Positions 52,617 to 61,912 of a stretch of DNA of 64,000 nucleotides are shown one piece after another (positions within the stretch are counted from its first letter, which is position 1; the number at the start of each line of letters is the position of its first letter). Below the pieces are notes generated by a model. It saw nothing but the letters and a program-made list of their open reading frames with translations, did no database searches and was not told the origin of the DNA. Source of the DNA: Chelatococcus asaccharovorans. Its GTDB lineage: Bacteria > Pseudomonadota > Alphaproteobacteria > Rhizobiales > Beijerinckiaceae. Made by a program: the position numbers and the translations under genes. The stretch spans positions 62,001 to 126,000 of the forward strand of contig NZ_QJJK01000011.1 of NCBI RefSeq assembly GCF_003201475.1. Reading direction: 5' to 3'.

Positions 52617-53122
52617 TTCGGATTGTCTCCCCGTACCATGGTGAAGAACTCAACCTTGGTCGATGCCGCCTTGCGACTGCGGGCGTCACGCCGGGCGGCC
52701 TGCGCCGCCGCAAGCGGCGCAATAACGGTCTGCTCGAGATCGGGATGCGTCCCCGGCGACTGCAGCAATGCATCAAGGATCGCGGCAATCTCCGCACGCC
52801 GGCGATCCCGCCCCTGCACGTAGCCGAGGCCAACCGTGCCGTCGGCGAATTGCAGGGCGCAGCGGGTCACGGTCATCTCACCGAGATTGAAGGCATTGCC
52901 CCCGCCGCCGGCGCGTCCCTGCACCATGACGAGGCCGATTTCCGGCGGGCGCAGGAACCGATGCTCAGGGCAGGCAGCGAGGCCCGCGAAAACGGCCTCC
53001 AACTCCTCCCGCGGCGCGCGGGCGAGCACGCTCATCCAGAAGCGCCGCGCCTCAACCCTGTCCTTTGTCCCATGTTGAGCCGTCTGCCCGACCCCGTTCC
53101 CGGCCGTTTGCCCGCTTGTCAT
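52613..53122 (-). CDS. phnG: C-P lyase core protein PhnG
   Basis: The product is about 169 residues. WMSVLARAPREELEAVFAGL, RPPEIGLVMVQGRAGGGG and FNLGEMTVTRCALQFADGTV match PhnG. The chosen ATG (53122) has GGAGG about 12 bases upstream; a start closer to WMSVLARA would also be possible. It leads the minus-strand operon phnGHIJKL-acetyltransferase, divergent from phnF. Confidence 0.9.
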   Translation of the reverse strand: MTSGQTAGNGVGQTAQHGTKDRVEARRFWMSVLARAPREELEAVFAGLAACPEHRFLRPPEIGLVMVQGRAGGGGNAFNLGEMTVTRCALQFADGTVGLGYVQGRDRRRAEIAAILDALLQSPGTHPDLEQTVIAPLAAAQAARRDARSRKAASTKVEFFTMVRGDNPK

Positions 53123-53393
53123 CCGCGTCGATCGCCTCCGCAATCCCACACCCGGACCGCCGAGGCGAGGCCTCTGCCCGGTCCGTATGCCTGCCAAAGA
53201 TAGACGGATCTAATTTGAAAGGTCCGTATCTTTTCTATATCATGCGGATCTCTATGCCACCATTATATCAATTGAATGACATTGCGGCGTGACACACGAT
53301 CGGACTATGGGTGCGCCTATACGCGTGTCATATCGCAACAGTACGACACGCGCCGCGGGCTACCCTGCGCGGGACAACACGGACCGAAACGAG

Positions 53394-54152
53394 ATGGAAG
53401 CATCGATGGAAGCATCGCCGGCAAGAGGCAGTTCCACGAAGGCACGAACGGCAGCGCCTTCCCTGTGGCAGAAGGTGGCAACCGCCCTGCGTACGGAGAT
53501 TCGCGACCAGACGCTGAAGCCAGGCCAGCAGATCATGCCCGAAGCGGCCTTGTCCGAACATTTCTCCGTGAGCCGCTTCACGACGCGGCGCGCGCTGGCC
53601 GAGCTCGAAAAGGAAGGGCTCATCCGCATCGAGCACGGGCGCGGCCTCTTCGTCGCCGAGGATACCGTCCCCTATGCCGTGGGCGAGCGCACCCGCTTCA
53701 CCGACAACATGCGCCGCTTCAACATCGCCGGCGACCGCGAGATCCTGTCGACGGCCATCGAAACGGCCGACCCGCTCGTCCGCGAAAGGCTGGAGCTGGC
53801 GCGCGGCGCCGACGTCCTCGTCATCGACACCTTGTCCTCGGTCGATGGGCGTCCCATGGGTCTCAGCCAGAATTTCTATCCGGCCGATCGCTTCCGCGGA
53901 TTTGACAGCGTATTGCGCGAGACGGTTTCCCACACGAAAGCGCTGAAGGCCTTCGGCGTCAACGACTATACGCGCAAATGCACCTGGATCATCAGCCGCA
54001 TGCCGACAGCCCGGGAAGCCCGCCTGCTCAAGATCGCGCGAAGCCGGCCGGTTCTCGAAACGCAGAAGATCGACATCGACGCTGAGGGTCGTCCCATCGC
54101 CTTCGGCATCAGCGCCAATTGCGGTGATCGGATCCAGATCATCATCGAATAG
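53394..54152 (+). CDS. phnF: GntR-family phosphonate regulator PhnF
   Basis: This 252-residue protein has a GntR winged helix at ~24-90 (LWQKVATALRTEIRDQTLKP, HFSVSRFTTRRALAELEKEG) and a C-terminal UTRA ligand domain (~110-245). It lies between the two phn operons, so it probably represses one or both. The ATG at 53394 has a weak ribosome-binding site, with another ATG at 53406. The 271-base divergent region upstream contains several CGGATCT / CCGTATCT variants that could be operator half-sites. Confidence 0.9.
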   Translation: MEASMEASPARGSSTKARTAAPSLWQKVATALRTEIRDQTLKPGQQIMPEAALSEHFSVSRFTTRRALAELEKEGLIRIEHGRGLFVAEDTVPYAVGERTRFTDNMRRFNIAGDREILSTAIETADPLVRERLELARGADVLVIDTLSSVDGRPMGLSQNFYPADRFRGFDSVLRETVSHTKALKAFGVNDYTRKCTWIISRMPTAREARLLKIARSRPVLETQKIDIDAEGRPIAFGISANCGDRIQIIIE

Positions 54153-54477
54153 CAGGCCGCGCCGCCGCGCGCCGCCACACACGGCCAGCAGGCGGTTGAG
54201 TCATCGGCTGCCATCATAAGTATTTAGCCAAATATCTATTAGCCGACATATCTTTATCAACAGTATCAACATCCCCGAACCAGCACCATTGCGCTTGCAC
54301 GGCGCCCTGTCACGGAAGTGTTGCAGGAGAGCCTTATAGCCTCACCATCGATGTAGTTTGCAAGGCTGCGGGATCGACTGCGGCTCAGATGTTGGCGTCC
54401 GCCCGAGGGGCGCGCGTGGCACCTGTGACCGCTCCAGTCTCGGCGATCCGTCTCCGGCATGGCGGAGACGGTGGGGC
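54153..54477. other. 325-base region upstream of phnC
   Basis: An A/T-rich stretch at 54215-54262 carries the tandem motif at 54224-54253. No gene is present. The phnC promoter is expected here, separate from that of phnF. Confidence 0.5.
54224..54253 (+). promoter_or_regulatory. Tandem 15-bp direct repeat upstream of phnC
   Basis: TTAGCCAAATATCTA (54224-54238) and TTAGCCGACATATCT (54239-54253) are direct repeats with no spacer. A related site lies at 47742-47757 on the other strand. It does not fit the Pho box, so a PhnF or other operator is possible. Confidence 0.45.
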
Positions 54478-55323
54478 ATGGCGATAAGGCATTTGGCTGC
54501 GGAGGGGTTCTTGCTCAGCATTCGCGATATCTCGCGCCAGTTCGCGACGAAGACGGCCGTCGATAACGTGTCGCTGGAGATCGAACCCGGCGGCTTCATC
54601 GGCGTGATCGGTCGTTCCGGCGCAGGAAAATCGACCCTGCTGCGCATGATCAATCGTCTTGTCGACCCGACCAGCGGTCGCATCGTCTTTAACGGCGTCG
54701 ATATCACGGGGCTGCGCGGCCGCGATCTCCGGCGCTGGCGCCAATCCGCCGCCATGATCTTCCAGCAATTCAACCTCTCAGGCCGGCTCGATGTGCTCAC
54801 CAATGTGCTCATGGGCCGGCTCAATCATGTTCCAGCTCCCCGCGCCGTGCTGAAGCTCTGGTCGGACGAGGACAAGGCGATCGCCCTGTCCGCGCTCGAG
54901 CAGTTCGACATCGCGGGCCTTGCCGCCCAGCGCGCCGAGAGCCTGTCCGGCGGCCAACAGCAGCGTGTCGCGATCGCCCGTGCGCTGGTGCAGGAGCCGC
55001 AGATCGTCCTCGCCGACGAACCCGTCGCGTCGCTCGACCCGCGGAACACGAAGGTTGTGATGGACGCGCTCCTGCGCATCAACAAGCACTATGGAATAAC
55101 CGTGATATGCAACCTGCATTCACTCGATCTCGCACGGACCTATTGCGATCGCCTCATCGGCATCGCCTCCGGCCGGGTCGTCTTCGATGGCGCACCGGAC
55201 GCGCTGACGGACGATGTGGCGCGTGATCTCTACGGCCTGGAGGCTGAGGACGTGCTTGGGAAGGCGGCCGCCATGCCGCATCCGCAGGCCGCGATGGCAA
55301 ACGCGTTGTCCATGCCGGCGTGA
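54478..55323 (+). CDS. phnC: Phosphonate ABC transporter ATPase PhnC
   Basis: This 281-residue protein has Walker [21 protein letters not shown], signature [20 protein letters not shown], Walker [14 protein letters not shown] and the phosphonate-type [20 protein letters not shown] segment. It energises uptake through PhnE1/E2. Two starts are possible: the ATG at 54478, or a TTG at 54510 with GGAGG five bases upstream, which would give the usual PhnC N-terminus. It leads phnCDE1E2. Confidence 0.93.
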   Translation: MAIRHLAAEGFLLSIRDISRQFATKTAVDNVSLEIEPGGFIGVIGRSGAGKSTLLRMINRLVDPTSGRIVFNGVDITGLRGRDLRRWRQSAAMIFQQFNLSGRLDVLTNVLMGRLNHVPAPRAVLKLWSDEDKAIALSALEQFDIAGLAAQRAESLSGGQQQRVAIARALVQEPQIVLADEPVASLDPRNTKVVMDALLRINKHYGITVICNLHSLDLARTYCDRLIGIASGRVVFDGAPDALTDDVARDLYGLEAEDVLGKAAAMPHPQAAMANALSMPA

Positions 55324-55477
55324 CGGCCTCGACGCCCCCAAATCCCTCGGCCCGCATGTGTACCGGGTTCGGTGCCTGCCAAAAGCGCCCCGTGCTCCCT
55401 GAGTTCAATCGAATGGTTAGCCGCGAATTCTGTCGGATACCGCCCACAGCGCACGATAATCTGGATCGGAGATCCCT

Positions 55478-56383
55478 ATGTTCAACCGTCGTCTCGTCAT
55501 CGCCGCCGCCGTCGGCCTCTTCACCACGGGTGCGGCCTTCGCGCAGGACTGGAAGGCCCAGTATCCCGAACTCACCTTCGCGATCATCCCCGCCGAGAAT
55601 GCATCGGGCGTGACCGAGCGCTACAATCCGCTGATGGCCTACCTCTCAAAGGAACTCGGCGTTCCCGTCAAGCTGCGCATCGCCAATGACTACGCGGCCG
55701 TCATCGAGGGCCAGCGCTCCGGCAACATCCAAATTGCCTCCTACGGCCCCTCGTCTTTTGCACGCGCGCTGATGACCGGCGTGAACACGGAAGCCTTCGC
55801 GATCGAGACCAACCTCGACGGCACGAAGGGCTATTATTCCGTCTTCTACGTGAAGAAAGACAGCCCCTACCAGAAGATCGAGGACCTGAAGGGCAAGAAC
55901 CTCGGCCTTGTCGATCCGAACTCCACGTCCGGCAACAACGTGCCGCGCTTCGCGCTGAACCAGATGAAGATCGACCCGGCCGCCTTCTTCGGCAAAGTCG
56001 TCTACACTGGCAGCCATGAGAACGCCGTCATCGCCCTCAACCAGGGCACGGTGGATGTCGCCGCCAACTGGTGGAACGACGAGCAGGAATCGAACCTTCT
56101 GCGGATGGCCCGCAAGAACATGGTCAATGCCGACGATTTCCGCATCATCTTCAAGTCCGACCAGATCGTGAACTCGCCATTCGCCATGCTCTCAACCCTG
56201 CCGCCGGATCTGAAGACCAAGATCCGCCAGGCGTTCATGGACATCCAGACGAAGGACAAGGCCGCCTTCGACAAGATCTATGAAGGCAAGCAGGGCCCGT
56301 GGCAGCCGGTCGACAACGCCGCCTACAAGCCGATCATCGAGCTGAACAGCTTCGTCGACAGCCTGCGCAAGAAGTCGAGCTGA
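55478..56383 (+). CDS. phnD: Phosphonate ABC transporter binding protein PhnD
   Basis: This 301-residue protein has a Sec signal (LVIAAAVGLFTTGAAFAQ, ~6-23) and a periplasmic binding fold of the PhnD type: FAIIPAENASGVTERYNPLM, IQIASYGPSSFARAL and GLVDPNSTSGNNVPRFALNQ. It delivers phosphonates or phosphate-like anions to the permeases. It lies 154 bases after phnC. Confidence 0.95.
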   Translation: MFNRRLVIAAAVGLFTTGAAFAQDWKAQYPELTFAIIPAENASGVTERYNPLMAYLSKELGVPVKLRIANDYAAVIEGQRSGNIQIASYGPSSFARALMTGVNTEAFAIETNLDGTKGYYSVFYVKKDSPYQKIEDLKGKNLGLVDPNSTSGNNVPRFALNQMKIDPAAFFGKVVYTGSHENAVIALNQGTVDVAANWWNDEQESNLLRMARKNMVNADDFRIIFKSDQIVNSPFAMLSTLPPDLKTKIRQAFMDIQTKDKAAFDKIYEGKQGPWQPVDNAAYKPIIELNSFVDSLRKKSS

Positions 56384-56448
56384 GATCGCTCTCGCCTTCA
56401 TCGGGGCGGTGACCCCCCCGATGAAGGCGACATGATCGCGCATCGCCC

Positions 56449-57327
56449 ATGACCACATCCGTCCCCACGCTGCCGCCTGCCCACAGCCGGGCACTCGCGC
56501 TCCGTTACGAGCGCGAGATCGGCGCCCGACGCTCCCGCGTGCTCCTCGGCTTGGCCGTGTTCATCGCCGCCATGGCCACCGCGGGATGGATGACGGAGGT
56601 CAATCTCGGCAAGCTCTTCCAGAACATCGGCGCTTTCGGCTCCTATATCGTCCGGCTCGCCCATCTCGCGAATGGCGAGCCTGTCTGGACGGACCTCGGC
56701 GAGTGGTTCTGGGGCCTCCGCAAATGGACCGTGCTTCTTGGCGAGACGTTGCTCATCGCCTATCTCGGCACGGCGCTTGGCGCCGTCTGCGCCTTCATCC
56801 TGAGCTTTCCTGCCGCCTTCAATCTCACGCCATCTCCGAGTATACGCTTCGCGGCGCGGCGCTTTATGGAATTTTGCCGCAGCGTGCCCGAAATCGTCTT
56901 CGCGCTCGTCTTCGTCATTGCCTTTGGCCTCGGCCCCATACCCGGCGTGCTGGCGCTGGCCATTCACGGCACGGGAGCGCTCGGCAAGCTATTCTCCGAA
57001 ATCGTCGAGAACATCGACATGGCGCCGGTCGAGGGCATCCGCGCCACCGGGGCCGGCCGTGTCGCCCTCATCCGCTTCGCGGTCCTGCCGCAGGTCCTGT
57101 CGGGCTTCGTCAGCTACACGCTGTTGCGCTTCGAGATCAACGTGCGCAGCGCCGCCGTGATGGGCTTCGTGGGCGCAGGCGGCATCGGCCAGGATCTCCT
57201 CGAAGCCATCCGCAAGTTCTACTACTCGGATGTCAGCGCGATTCTCATTCTGATCATCGTAACCGTCATGCTCATCGACATGGTCACCGAGCGCATTCGT
57301 CACGCGCTGACGGGGATGCCCGCATGA
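56449..57327 (+). CDS. phnE: Phosphonate ABC transporter permease PhnE1
   Basis: This 292-residue protein has about six TM helices. The EAA-type loop is VEGIRATGAGRVALIRFAVL and the ending is VMGFVGAGGIGQDLLEAIRK, as in PhnE. An N-terminal cytosolic region of ~30 residues precedes the first helix. It ends in an ATGA overlap with phnE2, indicating coupled translation of the two permeases. Confidence 0.93.
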   Translation: MTTSVPTLPPAHSRALALRYEREIGARRSRVLLGLAVFIAAMATAGWMTEVNLGKLFQNIGAFGSYIVRLAHLANGEPVWTDLGEWFWGLRKWTVLLGETLLIAYLGTALGAVCAFILSFPAAFNLTPSPSIRFAARRFMEFCRSVPEIVFALVFVIAFGLGPIPGVLALAIHGTGALGKLFSEIVENIDMAPVEGIRATGAGRVALIRFAVLPQVLSGFVSYTLLRFEINVRSAAVMGFVGAGGIGQDLLEAIRKFYYSDVSAILILIIVTVMLIDMVTERIRHALTGMPA

Positions 57328-58238
57328 ACGCGCCGTCATCGTCATCTCTTGCAGGCCACACCGCAAGCGGCGTCAATCGCCTGCGCGAGGATGCGCTGCG
57401 CGAACTGCCGCATCTGCGTACCCGCTATGCCGATGCCTTCCGGCCTGTGACCCGCAACGGCATTCTCGGTGTGATGCTGGCTGTCGGGTTGCTCGCCCTG
57501 TTCATCACCGGCTTCGCGGAACTCGGCTTTTCCTTTGCGAAGATGATCGCGGGCCTCGATCAGCTCGGCAAGTTCGTCATTCTCATGTGGCCGCCGACGC
57601 CCGGCACGATGAGCCGCTTTCTCCTGTTCGTGCACGCATTGGGCGAAACGGTCGCCATCGCAGCCCTCGGAACGGTGCTGGCCGCCATCCTTGCCCTGCC
57701 GTTCGGCTTCCTCGCCGCCAAGAATGTCGTGGCCAACCGCATCGTGCATTTCCTGTCACGCCGCCTGCTCGACACGGTGCGCGGCGTCGACACGCTGATC
57801 TGGGCACTGCTCTGGGTGAATGTCGTCGGGCTCGGCCCCTTCGCCGGCGTTCTCGCCATCATGTGCTCGGACACGGGCGCCTTGGGCAAGTTGTTCTCGG
57901 AAGCGATCGAAACCGCAAACCGCCGGCCGGTGGAGGGCGTTCTATCGGCCGGCGGGGGCCGCCTCGCGGCGGTTCGCTTCGGCATTTTGCCGCAGGTGCT
58001 GCCCGTCTTCGCGAGCCAGCTGCTCTATTACTTCGAGTCCAACACGCGCTCGGCCACCATCATAGGCATTGTCGGCGCGGGGGGAATCGGGCTTCATCTG
58101 TCCGAGCAGATTCGCACGCTCGAATGGCAGCACGTGGCCTTCCTGGTCATTCTCATCCTGGCCACGGTGGCAGTCATCGATGCCCTGTCCACACGGTTGC
58201 GAAGTGCGATCATCGGTTCGCGTCCCGCGGCCACGTGA
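57324..58238 (+). CDS. phnE: Phosphonate ABC transporter permease PhnE2
   Basis: This 304-residue second PhnE has the same layout (EAA-like VEGVLSAGGGRLAAVRFGIL; IIGIVGAGGIGLHLSEQIRT). It overlaps phnE1 by four bases. With PhnE1 it would form a heterodimeric channel. The start at 57324 replaces a longer frame from 56586 that is a shadow of phnE1. Confidence 0.93.
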   Translation: MNAPSSSSLAGHTASGVNRLREDALRELPHLRTRYADAFRPVTRNGILGVMLAVGLLALFITGFAELGFSFAKMIAGLDQLGKFVILMWPPTPGTMSRFLLFVHALGETVAIAALGTVLAAILALPFGFLAAKNVVANRIVHFLSRRLLDTVRGVDTLIWALLWVNVVGLGPFAGVLAIMCSDTGALGKLFSEAIETANRRPVEGVLSAGGGRLAAVRFGILPQVLPVFASQLLYYFESNTRSATIIGIVGAGGIGLHLSEQIRTLEWQHVAFLVILILATVAVIDALSTRLRSAIIGSRPAAT

Positions 58239-58340
58239 CCGCCTGAGAGTGCGGATCGGGATCGGCTCCGCGCGAATAATTGAGCGATGAATAGCCTTGA
58301 CCCACCCCGTGCGGTGGGCGAAAGCCTTTTAGAGAGTTCC

Positions 58341-59513
58341 ATGAACAAGCATGCTCCGCCCTCCCTCTCCACCGGCTCGCTGACCCTGGCCGCCCGCCGC
58401 ATCGTCCTCGCGGACCGCGAGATCGCCGGGACGGTGCATATGGACGGCGGCTTCATTGTCGGTCTTGAGGAAGACGTGATCGCGCAGGGCGCGATCGACT
58501 GCGGGGACGATCTTCTGATCCCGGGTCTGGTGGAGCTCCATACCGACCATCTCGAGCCCCATTTCTCGCCGCGGCCGAAGGTCAACTGGGATGCCTTCTC
58601 CGCCGTCTTCTCCTATGACGCGCAGATCGCGGCCGCCGGTATCACCACCGTCCTCGACAGCCTGCGTGTCGGCCGCGACTTCGACAACGCCAAGGGGGCG
58701 GGTTCGGCCCTCTTCGAGCTCGGGCAGTCGATCGCGAGGGCCCGCAGCACCGGCCTGCTGCGCGCCGACCACTACACGCATCTGCGCTGCGAAATCCCAT
58801 GTGAAGGCATGGTGGACGACGCGCGCCGCTATCTCGCGCATTTCGACGTCCGGCTGATGTCGCTGATGGATCATACGCCGGGCGAACGCCAGTTTCGCGA
58901 CGAGGAAAAGCTGCGCAACTATTACCGTGGGAAGACCACGAAGACCGACGCCGAGCTCGATGACTACTTCGCCGAGCGCAAGCGCTACGCGCAGTTGTTC
59001 GCAGCCGGCAACAAGGAGGGGATCGTCGCCCTTGCCAAGGCGCATGGCATCGCCATGGCGAGCCATGATGACACCACCGAGGACCACGTCGCGGAATCGC
59101 TCAGCCTCGGTGTGGCGGTCGCCGAATTCCCCACGACCATCGAGGCGGCCGCTGCATCACATGGCGCCGGCCTGTCAGTGCTGATGGGTGCGCCGAACGT
59201 GCTGCTCGGCGGCTCCCACTCCGGCAATGTCTCGGCCCGTCATCTCGCCGAGGAGGGGCTGTTGGACATTCTGTCGTCGGATTACGTGCCCGCAAGCCTG
59301 CTCGTGGGCGCGATGGCGCTCGCCGATGTGCCGGCCGTCGGCGGCATACCCGGCGCCATTCGTCTTGTCACGAAAACGCCGGCAGCCGTTGCGGGCTTCA
59401 CCGATCGCGGCGAAATCGCCGCCGGCAAGCGCGCGGATGTCCTGCGCGTGGCGCTGGTCGACGGATATCCGGTCGTCCGCGAAGTCTACCGACAGGGCAA
59501 CCGGGTCGCGTAA
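58341..59513 (+). CDS. phnM: Ribophosphonate triphosphate hydrolase PhnM
   Basis: This 390-residue amidohydrolase-fold enzyme has the metal site HTDHLEPHFSPRP, a lysine/His region CEIPCEG, MASHDDTTEDH and GGSHSGNVSA. It releases pyrophosphate from ribose-triphosphate phosphonate intermediates. The frame starts at 58287, but the ATG at 58341 fits the family better; the ribosome-binding site is weak at both. It is followed at two bases by phnN. Confidence 0.95.
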   Translation: MNKHAPPSLSTGSLTLAARRIVLADREIAGTVHMDGGFIVGLEEDVIAQGAIDCGDDLLIPGLVELHTDHLEPHFSPRPKVNWDAFSAVFSYDAQIAAAGITTVLDSLRVGRDFDNAKGAGSALFELGQSIARARSTGLLRADHYTHLRCEIPCEGMVDDARRYLAHFDVRLMSLMDHTPGERQFRDEEKLRNYYRGKTTKTDAELDDYFAERKRYAQLFAAGNKEGIVALAKAHGIAMASHDDTTEDHVAESLSLGVAVAEFPTTIEAAAASHGAGLSVLMGAPNVLLGGSHSGNVSARHLAEEGLLDILSSDYVPASLLVGAMALADVPAVGGIPGAIRLVTKTPAAVAGFTDRGEIAAGKRADVLRVALVDGYPVVREVYRQGNRVA

Positions 59514-59515
59514 TC

Positions 59516-60121
59516 ATGGATGGCGAAACGGACGTGGGTCCAGGATCCCGAGAGGACCGTGCACCGCAGGAGCGCATCGGCCCGGGCCGACTTGTGCTCG
59601 TTGTCGGGCCGAGCGGCGCGGGCAAGGACAGCGTGCTGCGCGGCGCCCGCGCGCGGCTGGCGCATGACGATCGTTATGTCTTCCCCCGCCGCAGCGTCAC
59701 CCGCCCCCCGTCGGCCGACGAGGACAACATCAGCCTGAACGAGGATGCCTTCATCGCTCTCGTCAATGCGGATGCCTTTGCCCTGCACTGGCAAGCCCAT
59801 GGTCATCGCTATGGCGTGCCGCGGGCCGTCGACACGGCGATCGCCAGTGGCGCCACCGTCATCTGCAACGTCTCGCGGACGGTGCTGCAGGCGGCGCGGC
59901 TGCGCTATCAGCATGTCACCGTCATCGGCATCACCGCCTCCCGCGATGTGCTGGCCGCACGGATCTTCGGCCGGGCGCGGGAGAGTGAGGACGAGGCGAC
60001 CAAGCGGCTGGACCGCGCGACCGCCCTGCGCGCCGTTCCGCTTGACGTCGAGATCGACAACGGCGGCGCCCTCGAAGATGCCGTGACCGCCTTCGTGACC
60101 GTGGTGGCCCGGCCGAACTGA
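59516..60121 (+). CDS. phnN: Ribose 1,5-bisphosphate phosphokinase PhnN
   Basis: This 201-residue P-loop kinase has Walker A LVVGPSGAGKDSVLRGARAR, the RRSVTRPPSADEDN lid motif and VICNVSRTVLQAARLRYQHV. It converts ribose 1,5-bisphosphate to PRPP, recovering the ribose used by C-P lyase. The first ~22 residues are probably not conserved. It ends the plus-strand phn operon. Confidence 0.93.
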   Translation: MDGETDVGPGSREDRAPQERIGPGRLVLVVGPSGAGKDSVLRGARARLAHDDRYVFPRRSVTRPPSADEDNISLNEDAFIALVNADAFALHWQAHGHRYGVPRAVDTAIASGATVICNVSRTVLQAARLRYQHVTVIGITASRDVLAARIFGRARESEDEATKRLDRATALRAVPLDVEIDNGGALEDAVTAFVTVVARPN

Positions 60122-60623
60122 GGACGCCGACTGCGTGCGTGAGACCGTAAACGCCTCGACGCACGCAGGGTGCACCCCAGGCAAAAATTGACCGCGTCAT
60201 CAAGACAGTCGCGGTGCACCAAGCGACATTGTCTCATCTGCCGCGCTGATCCCTCCCCTTCAGGGAAGGGTGGCGCCGCAGGCGCCGGGTGGGGCGACTT
60301 GGCGTTGGCCCTGCCGATGAACGGCGACAACTGCCAAGCAGAGCACCACTCCCGGCCTCACGACCCCACCCGACCTCGCTGGCGCGAGGCCACCCTCCCC
60401 TGAAGGGGAGGGATCAAGCGCCTGCCCATCCCTGTTGCATCCGCGGGCCCAAGCCTACCGCTTGTGTCCTGCGGACCGTCCCGGGATGACCGGTGCCGAC
60501 TGCTAGATGCCGATCCGTCCGAGAGCACGCCTGTCTTTTTGCGGATTGGCTCCGCTCGACAATAGACGAGCAAATTCATCAGTTTAGCTGGCATCAGACG
60601 ATTCCGTCGGAACGAAACGTGCC
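60122..60623. other. 502-base gap with palindromic repeat
   Basis: No gene is seen. The main feature is the palindrome at 60249-60414. A variant of the TTGCGGA-type hairpin motif lies near 60540. Confidence 0.5.
60249..60414. repeat. Palindromic extragenic repeat (CCCTCCCCTTCAGGG ends)
   Basis: CCCTCCCCTTCAGGGAAGGG at the left and CCCTCCCCTGAAGGGGAGGG at the right are inverted ends, with inner GGGTGGGG / CCCCACCC arms. It lies downstream of phnN and convergent with the aldo/keto reductase, so it may also stop transcription. Confidence 0.75.
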
Positions 60624-61607
60624 CTAAGCCAGCGGCATCGCCGCATGCGGGACGTAGGGCTCTTCGAGGCGCGTGATTTCGTCCGGCGAAAGGATGAGCG
60701 AAAGCGCTGCAACGGCGTCGTCGAGATGCTGCGGCTTGGTGGCGCCGATGATCGGCGCCGAGACGCCCGGCTTCTGAATGACCCAGGCAAGGGCGACCTG
60801 AGCCCGGGGCACCCCCCGTTCGGCGGCAATCTCCGCCACCCGCTCGATCACCCGGCGATCCGCTTCGGCGGTCGCATCGTAGAGCCTGTGCATGACACGG
60901 TCTGTGCGCGTGCGTTCCGTTTCCTCGTTCCAGTCGCGTGTCAGGCGCCCCCGCGCCATGGGGCTCCATGGGATGATGCCGACGCCCTGGTCCTGGCACA
61001 GCGGCAGCATCTCTCGCTCTTCCTCGCGATAGAGCAGATTGAGATGGTTCTGCATGGTGACGAAACGCGTCCAGCCATTGCGCTCGGCCACCTGCTGCGC
61101 CTTGGCGAAGCGCCACGCATACATGGACGAGGCGCCGATATAGCGGGCCTTGCCCGCCTTCACGACGTCATGCAGGGCCTCCATGATCTCTTCCGCCTCG
61201 ACATGCGGATCCCAGCGGTGAATCTGGTAGAGATCGACATAGTCCATGCCGAGACGGCGCAGGCTGTGATCGATCTCGGTCATGATCGCCTTGCGCGACA
61301 GGCCCGCACCATTGGGACCGGGACGCATGCGGTTGAACACCTTTGTCGCAACGACGATATCGTCGCGGCGTGCGAGGTCCTTCAGCGCGCGGCCGATGAT
61401 CTCCTCCGAGGTGCCGTCGGAATAGACATTTGCCGTATCGAAGAACGTGATGCCGGCTTCCACCGCCTTGCGCAGCAGCGGCCGGCTCTCGTCCTCGGGC
61501 AGGGTCCAGCTGTGGTCACCCCGGCCCGGCACCCCGAAGGTCATGCACCCGAGGCACAGACGCGAGATCTCCGTACCCGTGGTGCCAAGTCTGCCATATT
61601 GCATCAT
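60624..61607 (-). CDS. Aldo/keto reductase
   Basis: This 327-residue TIM-barrel NADPH-dependent reductase has MQYGRLGTTGTEISRLCLGC, the catalytic tetrad residues in FFDTANVYSDG (Asp, Tyr), VVATKVF (Lys) and YQIHRWD (His), and the C-terminal VSAPIIGATKPQHLDDAVAA cofactor loop. GGAGG lies five bases before the ATG at 61607. It stands alone and its substrate is not predictable. Confidence 0.92.
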   Translation of the reverse strand: MMQYGRLGTTGTEISRLCLGCMTFGVPGRGDHSWTLPEDESRPLLRKAVEAGITFFDTANVYSDGTSEEIIGRALKDLARRDDIVVATKVFNRMRPGPNGAGLSRKAIMTEIDHSLRRLGMDYVDLYQIHRWDPHVEAEEIMEALHDVVKAGKARYIGASSMYAWRFAKAQQVAERNGWTRFVTMQNHLNLLYREEEREMLPLCQDQGVGIIPWSPMARGRLTRDWNEETERTRTDRVMHRLYDATAEADRRVIERVAEIAAERGVPRAQVALAWVIQKPGVSAPIIGATKPQHLDDAVAALSLILSPDEITRLEEPYVPHAAMPLA

Positions 61608-61912
61608 GCGATCCTCCCGTGCGGGTCCGTTGTCGGTCTGGCTGTCGATCACCGCGGGCGCGCAGGCCCCCGCAGGTATGCGGCCGACACGATAGTCCCC
61701 CCGGCCCGGAATATCGAGCGCAGCGACGCCCACGCCGACGTCACATCTTACGCGTGATCAAGCCATGATCTGTGTCATATCGTTGAGATATCACCTGTGG
61801 CTTATTGGGGCTAAAGCTGAGTGCGGCGACGATCTCGTGACGCAGGCCGCTTCAATTAACGGCAGACGCCTGCAACTTGGCCGGATATAATCAGGGCTTA
61901 TGAGGGTGATCG
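61608..61912. other. Divergent intergenic region
   Basis: This 305-base region separates the aldo/keto reductase and CYTH-CHAD genes. Both promoters must lie here. I see no repeat or clear operator. Confidence 0.4.

Noticed and set aside
54301-54335. Pho box before phnC (CTGTCAC near 54307)
   Set aside because: The second half-site four bases later matches the CTGTCAT consensus at only three of seven positions.
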